A stretch of 8,494 nt of DNA from Candidatus Hecatellales archaeon ex4484_218. GTDB lineage: Archaea > Thermoproteota > Bathyarchaeia > Hecatellales > Hecatellaceae. Below the pieces are notes generated by a model. It was not told where the DNA came from. It did no database searches and worked only from the letters and a program-made list of their open reading frames with translations. The stretch is taken from positions 1 to 8,494 of the forward strand of contig NJEB01000063.1 in assembly GCA_002254975.1 (NCBI GenBank), in the 5' to 3' direction. Below, one piece after another: positions 1 through 5,815 of this stretch (position 1 is its first letter; each line of letters begins with the position of its first letter). A program made the translations under genes and the position numbers.

Positions 1-1205
1 CCTTCTTCATCAACTTTTTCAAAAACTAGATTTTTAAGGCTTTCCGGTATAAATTCAGGTTTTTGGGAAACATACTCTGGGTAAATGGGTAAACGTTCCT
101 TTAAAATAAAGCCACAATTCTCAGTAACATTTTTAAGCTCAACAATTTTTGGCCAAGATTCTTCAGGATTAATGTAGTCTAAGGTTACAGGTGAAACACC
201 TCCCCAATCATTAATTCCAGAGTAAGGTAAAACCTCCAAATATTGTTTGGTTAGATTAGGAGGAACCTGCAAATTCATCCTACCTAAAAAAATTCTTGCA
301 ACAGCAATTGTTTGTAAAAGTTTTTTTAAGCTTGGTTCAGGATGATTCTCCATCAAAGTTCCTTTTTTAGCCTTAAATGGTTGGATAATTATCTCCTGAA
401 TATGCCTATAATTTTCATGGATTTTTCTTAGAATATCCAAAGAATCAATTATTTCTTTTTCTGTTTCACCAATACCCAGCAAAATTCCGGTTGTAAAAGC
501 TATTTTAAGTTTTCCAGCATCCATTATAGTTTTTAAGCGTAGCTTAGGGTTTTTCCCAGGACTAAACTCATGCGGTCCACCTTTCCAGCAAAGTCTTTCA
601 CTAACATTTTCAAGCATCAAACCCATACTTACATTAACCTCCCTAAGAAACTTTAACTCATCCATAGTTAAAATTCCAGGATTAGTGTGGGGTAAAAGTC
701 CTGTTTTCTCCAAAACAAGTTTACACATCTCCCACAAGTATTCAATAGTTGTTGAGTAACCCAATTTTTTTAGCTTGTTTTTTGCTTCAGAATATTTTTC
801 TTCAGGTTTTTCTCCGAGAGTAAAAAGTGCTTCATTACATCCAGCTTTTTCACCTTGTTTAGCAATTTCTAAAACCTGATTTGGAGATAAAAACCCTGAA
901 TTTGGGTCTGATGGATTTTTCCTAAACCCACAATATTTACATGCATTCCTACAAAGATTGGTTAAAGGTATGAAAACTTTTTTTGAAAAACTTATTTTTT
1001 TACCCTTAAATCTATTCTTTAACAAATTTGCAACAAGTAAAATTGATGGTAAATCTTCAATGGTTGCTTCCATTAAAATGTAGGCTTCCTTAACACTAAT
1101 TTTTTCATTGTTTAAAGCTTTTAACAAAATTTCTTTAATATCCGAATTTGCATTTTTTAAAGCTTCACTTAAATTTAGATTTACAGATTGTTTTAAAACA
1201 TGCAT
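1..1205 (-). CDS. cofG: CofG, 7,8-didemethyl-8-hydroxy-5-deazariboflavin (Fo) synthase radical-SAM subunit, 3' end cut by window edge
   Basis: With CofH, CofG builds Fo, the deazaflavin chromophore of coenzyme F420, from 5-amino-6-ribitylaminouracil and tyrosine; CofG performs the second radical-SAM step. I translated 401 codons from ATG 1205 and the frame is still open at base 1. A helical N-terminal stretch (about residues 12-68) is followed by KVFIPLTNLC and the radical-SAM cluster motif CxxxCxxC (C85, C89, C92). Family signatures follow: WKGGPHEFSPGK near 207-218, QPFKAKKGT near 275-283, and GINDWGGVSPVT near 330-341 with INP and WP just after, which is the CofG rather than CofH pattern. 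The gene lies 17 bases after the arfC stop. TTG 1217 is a possible alternative start, with GGGAAGG upstream. Stand-alone CofG is usually somewhat shorter than 401 residues, so either a short tail or a fused CofH (as in actinobacterial FbiC) may lie beyond the edge. Confidence 0.93.
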   Translation of the reverse strand, partial: MHVLKQSVNLNLSEALKNANSDIKEILLKALNNEKISVKEAYILMEATIEDLPSILLVANLLKNRFKGKKISFSKKVFIPLTNLCRNACKYCGFRKNPSDPNSGFLSPNQVLEIAKQGEKAGCNEALFTLGEKPEEKYSEAKNKLKKLGYSTTIEYLWEMCKLVLEKTGLLPHTNPGILTMDELKFLREVNVSMGLMLENVSERLCWKGGPHEFSPGKNPKLRLKTIMDAGKLKIAFTTGILLGIGETEKEIIDSLDILRKIHENYRHIQEIIIQPFKAKKGTLMENHPEPSLKKLLQTIAVARIFLGRMNLQVPPNLTKQYLEVLPYSGINDWGGVSPVTLDYINPEESWPKIVELKNVTENCGFILKERLPIYPEYVSQKPEFIPESLKNLVFEKVDEE

Positions 1206-1222
1206 AATTTTATCCAAAATTT

Positions 1223-1891
1223 CTAACCTTCCCTTTTATAGGTTAAAACTAGGTTTTCTCCAGCTGTTTCAATTTTTGCTAGTTTAAGTTTTAAACCATC
1301 TTGAATTTTTGGGTAACCTTCACCTTCAACAAGAGTTGTAGCATTTTTTCCACCTACAAGAATTGGTGCTACAGCAACCCTAACCTCATCAACCAATCCA
1401 GCCTTAACCATACCCCAATTTAGGTTTCCACCACCCTCAACCATCAAAATTTTTATTCCCATTTTCCAAAGTTTTTGAAGAAGCTGTTTTAAGTTTACTT
1501 TTCTACCTGAACCTGCAACAATAACAGTTGCACCACTTTTCTGTAATTTTTTAATTTTCTTTTTTGAAGCTTTACTTGTAACAGCTAAAACAATTCTACT
1601 ACCATTTTTATATTGAAAAATTTTTGCGTTAGTTGGTGTTCTAGCCAAACTGTCAACAACAATTTTAGTTAAAGGTTTTTTACGTGGATATTTTACAGTT
1701 AACTTAGGATTATCTTTAAGCAGAGTGCCAATACCAATCATTAAACCATCAACCCAAGCCCTAAGTTTATGCACTCTTTCCCAATCCTCCATGCTTGAAA
1801 TTTCAGAATCACCTTTCCATGTTGCAATCTTACCATCCAAAGTCATTGCAGCATTCAAAATTACGTATGGCCTATTATCTCTACCTGCCAA
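1223..1891 (-). CDS. arfC: ArfC, 2,5-diamino-6-(5-phosphoribosylamino)pyrimidin-4(3H)-one reductase (archaeal riboflavin pathway)
   Basis: This enzyme reduces the ribosyl side chain of the early riboflavin intermediate to ribityl with NAD(P)H, before deamination, as in archaea and fungi. The 222-residue product is a lone RibD C-terminal reductase domain (the type known from Methanocaldococcus jannaschii) with no deaminase domain. Visible motifs are NAAMTLDGKIA (13-23), IGIGTLLKDNPKLT (52-65), the glycine-rich VEGGGNLNWG (151-160) with the preceding hydrophobic strand, and VAPILVGG (174-181). The start must be TTG 1891: an in-frame stop lies five codons upstream and the first ATG comes after the conserved NAA motif. 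GGATGG about 9 bases upstream can serve as ribosome binding site. The gene overlaps the upstream amidohydrolase by 11 bases and is followed 17 bases later by cofG, so translation is probably coupled. Its product leads to the precursor shared by riboflavin and F420. Confidence 0.92.
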   Translation of the reverse strand: MAGRDNRPYVILNAAMTLDGKIATWKGDSEISSMEDWERVHKLRAWVDGLMIGIGTLLKDNPKLTVKYPRKKPLTKIVVDSLARTPTNAKIFQYKNGSRIVLAVTSKASKKKIKKLQKSGATVIVAGSGRKVNLKQLLQKLWKMGIKILMVEGGGNLNWGMVKAGLVDEVRVAVAPILVGGKNATTLVEGEGYPKIQDGLKLKLAKIETAGENLVLTYKREG

Positions 1892-3143
1892 TTTTAAACC
1901 ATCCTACCCTATCTAAAACAATTTCACCTTCAACCATAACAAGCTTAACATTTTCAGGTCTACCTCTCAAAATTAAAGAAGCCAAAATATCATGAGAAAA
2001 GGCTAAATTATCCATGGTAAAATCAACAAAAACAAGATTAGCATTTTTCCCTTCATCAACAATACCAAGAACATCATCCAAACCCAAAATTTTAGCACCA
2101 TTTTGAGTTGCCATCTTAAAAATTTCTTTTAATGAAATAGTTGAAGAATTTTTTTCTAAAACATTAAGATACATTAGAAGATAACGCATTTCTTCAAACA
2201 TGTTAGGTTGATTAACCATAACATTGTCTGTACCTAAAGCTACAACTAAACCTTCCTTAAGAAATTTTTTGATAGGTGGAAAACCAACACCCATAATTGA
2301 GTTAGCTTTAGGACAAACAACAACCCCAATTTTTCTTTTAGAAACTTCCTGTAAATCTTCTTCTGATGGGTGGGTTAAATGGATAAGAAAATCTGGTTTA
2401 AGCCATTTAACAGCCCTATAAACTTCACTACATCCTGTTCTAAGCTGAGAAATTTTTTTTGTTTCAAGACTTTCAGCAACATGAGTTGCTAAAAGTTTTT
2501 TATGTTTTCTATTTTTACAAATTTTTGAAAATTGTTGAAGAGCCTTATCCGTATATTCGTTTGGACTGCTTAAACCTATCCCATCAGCCATATCTAAAAT
2601 TTTTAAAGCTTCTTTTAATGTTTCATCCGGTAATGAAGCTAAATTATCTTGAAGGGTTTTTTCATCCATGTAGGTTTTTGGTCTGCCAAGGATAATTGAA
2701 TTGATTTTTAATCCATCTAATGCTTTCTTAAGAATTTTAATTCCGTTTATACCTTCTTCCCTAAAATCTACGAAAGTTGTTATTCCATTGGTTAACATAT
2801 CTCTTAAGGTTGAACGTATAGCGGAAACAAGAATTTTTCTGTTTGTTTTTCTTAAAAACCTATGTTTTAAACCATTAGGTGGTTTCATTAAATCTAACAG
2901 TTTTTTTCCAAAACCCAATTCCTTAGCTGCAGAATCTCCCAAATGGACATGAGCATTTATAAATCCTGGGATAACAAGAAAACCTTTTGCATTAATTCTT
3001 TTTTTAGCTGAACCTTTAAATGTTCCAAAACCAACCTTAAAGATTTTTCCATTTTCAACAGCAACATATCCATCTTTAATCAACTTTAAATCTTTACCAG
3101 CTAAAATCATAGTTTTTTCAAAAACTATCAAATAAAGATTCAC
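1881..3143 (-). CDS. COG0402-type amidohydrolase / aminohydrolase, candidate riboflavin-pathway deaminase
   Basis: A 420-residue metal-dependent hydrolase of the cytosine/guanine/S-adenosylhomocysteine deaminase group. The N-terminal beta sandwich runs into IPGFINAHVHLGD, giving metal ligands H65 and H67. THVAES supplies H221 and the probable catalytic E224, LIHLTH supplies H255 and H258, and ALGTDNVMVNQPNMFEEMR supplies D306. The C-terminal strand (about 366-412) returns to the sandwich in the usual way (DEGKNANLVFVD, then VMVEGEIV). All residues expected for a mononuclear deaminase are present. The substrate cannot be read from sequence; overlap with arfC and proximity to cofG suggest the 2-amino group of the ArfC product, chemically like guanine deamination (inference). 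The start used is GTG 3143, 13 bases after the preceding stop; ATG 3110 (M12) is possible but would remove the first beta strand. Other possible substrates are methylthioadenosine, S-adenosylhomocysteine or other nucleosides. Confidence 0.88.
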   Translation of the reverse strand: MNLYLIVFEKTMILAGKDLKLIKDGYVAVENGKIFKVGFGTFKGSAKKRINAKGFLVIPGFINAHVHLGDSAAKELGFGKKLLDLMKPPNGLKHRFLRKTNRKILVSAIRSTLRDMLTNGITTFVDFREEGINGIKILKKALDGLKINSIILGRPKTYMDEKTLQDNLASLPDETLKEALKILDMADGIGLSSPNEYTDKALQQFSKICKNRKHKKLLATHVAESLETKKISQLRTGCSEVYRAVKWLKPDFLIHLTHPSEEDLQEVSKRKIGVVVCPKANSIMGVGFPPIKKFLKEGLVVALGTDNVMVNQPNMFEEMRYLLMYLNVLEKNSSTISLKEIFKMATQNGAKILGLDDVLGIVDEGKNANLVFVDFTMDNLAFSHDILASLILRGRPENVKLVMVEGEIVLDRVGWFKIGR

Positions 3144-3156
3144 CGATTATTTAATG

Positions 3157-3636
3157 TTAAGTTGTCCAGAAAACATCTTCCCCAACATGTAAAACAAGCT
3201 TTAACTTTTCAAGATTAAGAATTTTATCAAAAATTTTTTTGTTTGTATAAGCTTCCACAACATCCCCAACAAAGATTGTGTGGTCTCCAGTTGTTGTTTG
3301 ATGGGAAACTTTACATTCTAGATGGGCTACACATTCCACAATTATGGGTGGTTTAACTTTTTTAGCTGGCTGAGATGTTAAACCGGACTCCTTAAATTTA
3401 TCTAAAAATTTTCCGGAAACACTCCCACAAAATTTTATCTTTTCCAGAAGGTCTGCTGTAGGAATATTTACAACAAATTCTTTAGTTTCTTCTATAAGCT
3501 TATGAGAATATCTTCCCAAACCCACGCTGATTGCAATTTTTGGTGGGTTAAAAGAGGTTGGCATAACCCAAGCAATAGGGATAATGTTTGCTTTTCCAAC
3601 CTTATCCACACATGTAACAAGAACAACATTAAGCAT
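3157..3636 (-). CDS. Flavin reductase-like FMN-binding split-barrel protein
   Basis: About 160 residues, close to the normal length of the flavin reductase / flavoredoxin family (COG1853), which binds FMN in a split beta barrel and either reduces flavin or uses it in electron transfer. Characteristic segments are the first strand LNVVLVTCVD, then IIPIAWVMPTSFNPPKIAISVG, RYSHKLIEETKEFVVNIP, CGSVSGKFLDKFKESGLT, and the later ECVAHLECKV and DHTIFVGDVVEAY strands. These correspond to the family's VLVT, FxPP, RxS.xLIxxTxEFVVN and GSVSG positions. It is the first gene of the amidohydrolase-arfC-cofG cluster and shares its flavin theme. The start is uncertain: ATG 3636 is used here, TTG 3642 adds two residues, and an in-frame TAA at 3646-3648 blocks anything earlier. 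No clear ribosome binding site precedes either codon. Confidence 0.85.
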   Translation of the reverse strand: MLNVVLVTCVDKVGKANIIPIAWVMPTSFNPPKIAISVGLGRYSHKLIEETKEFVVNIPTADLLEKIKFCGSVSGKFLDKFKESGLTSQPAKKVKPPIIVECVAHLECKVSHQTTTGDHTIFVGDVVEAYTNKKIFDKILNLEKLKLVLHVGEDVFWTT

Positions 3637-3639
3637 AGG

Positions 3640-3724
3640 CAAGATTTACTTTAACTTTTTCATTTTTAACCAAAACAAACACCAAAAATTAAAAATTTTA
3701 ACATTTAAACTTAAAACTTTTGGA
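3640..3724 (-). promoter_or_regulatory. Putative promoter and leader of the flavin reductase-amidohydrolase-arfC-cofG cluster, with a five-codon mini-ORF
   Basis: On the minus strand TTAAGTTTAAA (3714-3704) matches a BRE/TATA element and is identical in 11 bases to the two boxes of the divergent promoter at 6391-6442. Transcription would begin near 3681. The leader then meets ATG AAA AAG TTA AAG TAA (3663-3646), in frame with the flavin reductase and ending one codon before TTG 3642. A second TATA-like stretch, TTAAAAAT near 3665, could instead give an almost leaderless transcript starting at ATG 3636. Promoter assignment is by pattern only. Confidence 0.4.
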
Positions 3725-4576
3725 TTAAAGAACTTTATCAGCCATTTCTAGACTTTTTTTGACGTAGGTTGGAAGTTTATTCTGGTCGTAGCCTCCACTC
3801 AACTCCATAACAAGTTTTCTGGAAGAAGCATGTTTTAAAACATTTTTAAGCAACTCAAAAAATTCTTCAGGTTTCATATAGCCAAAATCAAGAGAATCAT
3901 AACCTAATATAACATACAGAATTTGAGGGTCAAAACTGGAAACTAGGTTGTTTAAGTCTTTAACGGTTGGACGTTTTAAAAGTTCAAGTTGTTTATTAAG
4001 CCTAATAAAAGAAAATGAGATATACATAATATTTTTTCTTTTTCTAAAGAAAAAATATACACCATCACCAAAATGTAAGTCTAAGTCAACTATAAGTATA
4101 CGTTTATTCCGGCCTTTACTGTTTTCAATTCCAACACAAGTATTGTTAAAAATACAAAAACCGTGAGTAAAATTTTTGTGAGAATGATGACTAGGAGGTC
4201 TTAAAAGAACAAAAACAGCCTTATAAACATCCTTCATAGCTTCAATAGTTGAACCGCAAGCATAACATGCAGCCTCAAAAGAACCACGAACAATACATGT
4301 TCCATCTATAACTCTTTGATATTTTTTATTGTTATTTACAAGAAAAAAATATTGAGAAAGACTTTTTGCTTTCTTATCAAGTTTTTTAACAACATCCAAA
4401 AAATTTTTTGTATGAACTTTCAAAATTTGTTTTTCAGAAGCTTTTTTAGGTTCAAAAATTTCTCTTTCAACTTCTAAACTACGCCAAACAACATCAACTC
4501 TTTCAGGTAGTTCAGGACCTGTTCCAACATGCAATCTATGGTATGGGGAATAAACAACTTTAACCTTAGGCTTCAA
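3725..4576 (-). CDS. Compact histone deacetylase-superfamily (acetoin utilization / AcuC-like) zinc deacetylase
   Basis: The product is about 283 residues and resembles archaeal and bacterial class II-type HDAC-fold enzymes, which remove acyl groups from lysines or small amines. The fold starts at KVVYSPYH. The histidine pair lies in RPPSHHSHKNFTHGFCIFNN (H130, H131). The zinc ligands are in VDLDLHFGDG (D166, H168) and in LGYDSLDFG (D227). The transition-state tyrosine lies in ELSGGYDQ (GGY, 261-263). The segment between the second and third zinc motifs is only about 55 residues; most relatives carry a longer stretch there with a glycine-rich loop, which is missing. TTG 4576 is chosen because GAGG stands 9 bases upstream and the fold begins six residues later. 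An earlier TTG at 4621 would add 15 residues and overlap the CBS gene by 26 bases. The gene follows the CBS gene by 19 bases. Substrate unknown; archaeal chromatin or polyamines are possible. Confidence 0.84.
   Translation of the reverse strand: MKPKVKVVYSPYHRLHVGTGPELPERVDVVWRSLEVEREIFEPKKASEKQILKVHTKNFLDVVKKLDKKAKSLSQYFFLVNNNKKYQRVIDGTCIVRGSFEAACYACGSTIEAMKDVYKAVFVLLRPPSHHSHKNFTHGFCIFNNTCVGIENSKGRNKRILIVDLDLHFGDGVYFFFRKRKNIMYISFSFIRLNKQLELLKRPTVKDLNNLVSSFDPQILYVILGYDSLDFGYMKPEEFFELLKNVLKHASSRKLVMELSGGYDQNKLPTYVKKSLEMADKVL
4029..4058. repeat. Perfect 13-bp inverted repeat with 4-bp loop inside the deacetylase gene
   Basis: ATATTTTTTCTTT (4029-4041) is followed by TTCT and then by its exact complement AAAGAAAAAATAT (4046-4058). 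It encodes the short helical link after the DLHFGDG zinc motif. A hairpin with T6 and A6 runs could pause RNA polymerase on either strand, but low base complexity makes chance formation easier. Confidence 0.6.
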
Positions 4577-4595
4577 ACAATCTGTCCTCAAAAAA

Positions 4596-5018
4596 TTATT
4601 CAAATAAAACTGAACGTACAATAATGTTTAAATAATCCCTAAAATGTTTAATCAGTTCTTTTACTGTTACTATCCCAACAAGTTTACCTTTTTCAACTAT
4701 AGGTAATCTTCTAATGTTATTTTTAGCCATTAAAGTTGCTGCTGCAGCAATATCATAATGGGGAGGAACAGTAACCAGTGGTTTAGACATGATATCTAAA
4801 ACCTTAATAGTTTTAGGGTTTAATTCTTTGACAAAAACTTTTTTAATCAAATCTGACTCAGTTAAAATTCCAATAGGTTTTTTTCCCTTAACAATAATCA
4901 AATCTTCAACATTTTTTTGACACATAAGCCTTAACGCTTCAAAAACTGTTAAAGAAGGCTTAACAGTCACAATTTTTTTACGCATAATCTCTCCAACAAC
5001 AACCTTCTTCTTAACCAA
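4596..5018 (-). CDS. Two-CBS-domain (Bateman module) protein
   Basis: About 140 residues forming a single Bateman module with no attached enzyme or DNA-binding domain. CBS1 spans about residues 6-62, starting GEIMRKKIVTVKPSLTVFEA and ending GILTESDLIKK. CBS2 spans about 73-130, starting DIMSKPLVTVPPHYDI and ending GIVTVKELIKHF. Such pairs usually bind adenine nucleotides or S-adenosylmethionine and regulate a partner. The gene precedes the deacetylase by 19 bases, so the partner may be that enzyme, perhaps sensing energy or acetyl status (inference). TTG 5018 is chosen because GGTTGGTG lies just upstream and a TATA-like box sits about 37 bases away. The frame also opens at TTG 5069, which would add 17 hydrophobic residues resembling a membrane anchor; I consider that unlikely because it would absorb the promoter. 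Confidence 0.87.
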   Translation of the reverse strand: MVKKKVVVGEIMRKKIVTVKPSLTVFEALRLMCQKNVEDLIIVKGKKPIGILTESDLIKKVFVKELNPKTIKVLDIMSKPLVTVPPHYDIAAAATLMAKNNIRRLPIVEKGKLVGIVTVKELIKHFRDYLNIIVRSVLFE

Positions 5019-5050
5019 AAAACACACCAACCATAAATCAAACAGAAAAA

Positions 5051-5060
5051 GATAAAGTAT
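5051..5060 (-). promoter_or_regulatory. TATA-like box upstream of the CBS-deacetylase pair
   Basis: ATACTTTATC on the minus strand is centred about 37 bases before TTG 5018. Transcription starting about 25 bases downstream would give a leader of roughly 10 bases containing the GGTG element. Pattern only. Confidence 0.35.
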
Positions 5061-5090
5061 GTTAACCAACAGAAAACGTAGAAAATTGTA

Positions 5091-5113
5091 AAGGTTTGAG
5101 TTAGGAAAACCTT
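5091..5113. repeat. Small inverted repeat between two transcription units
   Basis: AAGGTTT (5091-5097) and AAACCTT (5107-5113) are exact complements around a 9-base loop, in the gap after the 86-codon gene and before the CBS gene promoter. There is no strong T run next to it on the minus strand, so a terminator role is only a possibility. The rest of the 5019-5141 gap shows nothing more than the TATA-like box. Confidence 0.3.
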
Positions 5114-5141
5114 AAGAAATTTTTAATGGAGAATAGCTCAC

Positions 5142-5393
5142 CTAGAGACTTGATAGTTCTGTTACTAAATCTGATAAAGACATCCTTAATTCTTCAAATT
5201 TTTCCTTTCCAAGCAGGTTAATGTATTTTTCTTTGTCAACCGTTATCATGATAAGAAGCAAGTTTGCAAATGATGGAACAAAACTGGAGATAAGTTTTTC
5301 AATTTTTTGGAAACGTTCAGGATAATCTTTAGGAAGACGAGCTAAAAGGTCTTCAACCTGTTTAACTAGGCTTTCCACCTTTTCCCCATCCAT
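5142..5393 (-). CDS. Small helical protein of unknown function, cotranscribed with the VAT-N-like barrel gene
   Basis: I do not recognise this family. About 83 residues, predicted almost wholly helical with heptad-like leucine/valine spacing (VESLVKQVEDLLARL at the start, LSDLVTELSSL at the end) and a hydrophobic centre FVPSFANLLLIMITVD that looks like a buried helix rather than a membrane anchor. There are no cysteines or catalytic-looking motifs. It starts 18 bases after the barrel gene ends, so the two are probably one transcript and the products may interact. ATG 5393 is preferred because AAGTGAT lies 4 bases upstream; GTG 5402 would add three residues (M-I-K). Confidence 0.68.
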   Translation of the reverse strand: MDGEKVESLVKQVEDLLARLPKDYPERFQKIEKLISSFVPSFANLLLIMITVDKEKYINLLGKEKFEELRMSLSDLVTELSSL

Positions 5394-5411
5394 TTTAATC
5401 ACTTAAACATT

Positions 5412-5744
5412 TTAGGTTGATTTTTCTTTTTTCTTCAACGACAATGATTCTTTTAAGGTTCGCATCCAAGAAGCATCAGCTGTAACCTTCATTCCAAGTT
5501 TAAATCCACCTTCCCTCATCTTATCTTCAGCAATTCTAATAATTCCTTTTCCCTCATCTTCAGGTAAAGCTTCAGCAACTTTAACTCTTACATGTGCTGG
5601 ACTAAAAATTCCACCAAAAATATCTATTTCATCTCCAGGTTTTACACCAATATACTGCATGGTTGCTTTGTCGATTCTTGCAATTCCAACATCACCTTTT
5701 ACAGGCTCGGCAACTATTAACTTTGCCCTACCAACCAACGACAA
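5412..5744 (-). CDS. Stand-alone double-psi beta-barrel protein resembling the N-terminal domain of VAT/Cdc48
   Basis: The 110-residue product resembles the N-terminal subdomain of the archaeal AAA ATPase VAT/Cdc48, which recognises substrates or adaptors, but no ATPase domain is attached. Two halves align with each other: residues 11-42 (VAEPVKGDVG ... IGVKPGDEIDI) and 56-89 (VAEALPEDEGKGIIRI ... GGFKLGMKVTA). Each has the strand, VAE, acidic-glycine turn, RI, helix, GxxxG, strand order of a double-psi barrel repeat. A lysine-rich tail (LKKKEKST) ends the protein. The start must be non-ATG: TGA directly precedes TTG 5744 in frame, TTG 5738 is the only near alternative, and the first ATG is codon 29. 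GGTGA lies just upstream. A TATA box, TTTATAAAAA, lies about 30 bases before the start. It could be an adaptor for a Cdc48 encoded elsewhere, or a DNA-binding barrel of the AbrB-related kind; the VAT match is the better one. Confidence 0.78.
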   Translation of the reverse strand: MSLVGRAKLIVAEPVKGDVGIARIDKATMQYIGVKPGDEIDIFGGIFSPAHVRVKVAEALPEDEGKGIIRIAEDKMREGGFKLGMKVTADASWMRTLKESLSLKKKEKST

Positions 5745-5770
5745 TCACCAAACCTAATTTAGTAATTTAG

Positions 5771-5780
5771 TTTTTATAAA
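5771..5780 (-). promoter_or_regulatory. TATA box of the VAT-N-like barrel operon
   Basis: TTTATAAAAA on the minus strand is close to an ideal archaeal TATA box. Its centre is about 31 bases before TTG 5744, predicting a leader of only a few bases. Confidence 0.5.
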
Positions 5781-5815
5781 CATTTACCTAGAACCATTAA
5801 TATAAAATTTTTTAT

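Noticed and set aside
1725..2952. Several plus-strand open frames of 60-85 codons opposite arfC and the amidohydrolase
   Set aside because: They lie antisense to genes with clear family motifs, have no recognisable sequence and no good ribosome binding site.
3948..4166. Plus-strand open frame opposite the deacetylase gene
   Set aside because: Antisense to conserved zinc-site codons; low-complexity phenylalanine/lysine product.
4596..5069. Membrane-anchored version of the CBS protein starting at TTG 5069
   Set aside because: The hydrophobic 17 residues come from sequence that looks like the promoter and leader, and TTG 5018 has a better ribosome binding site.
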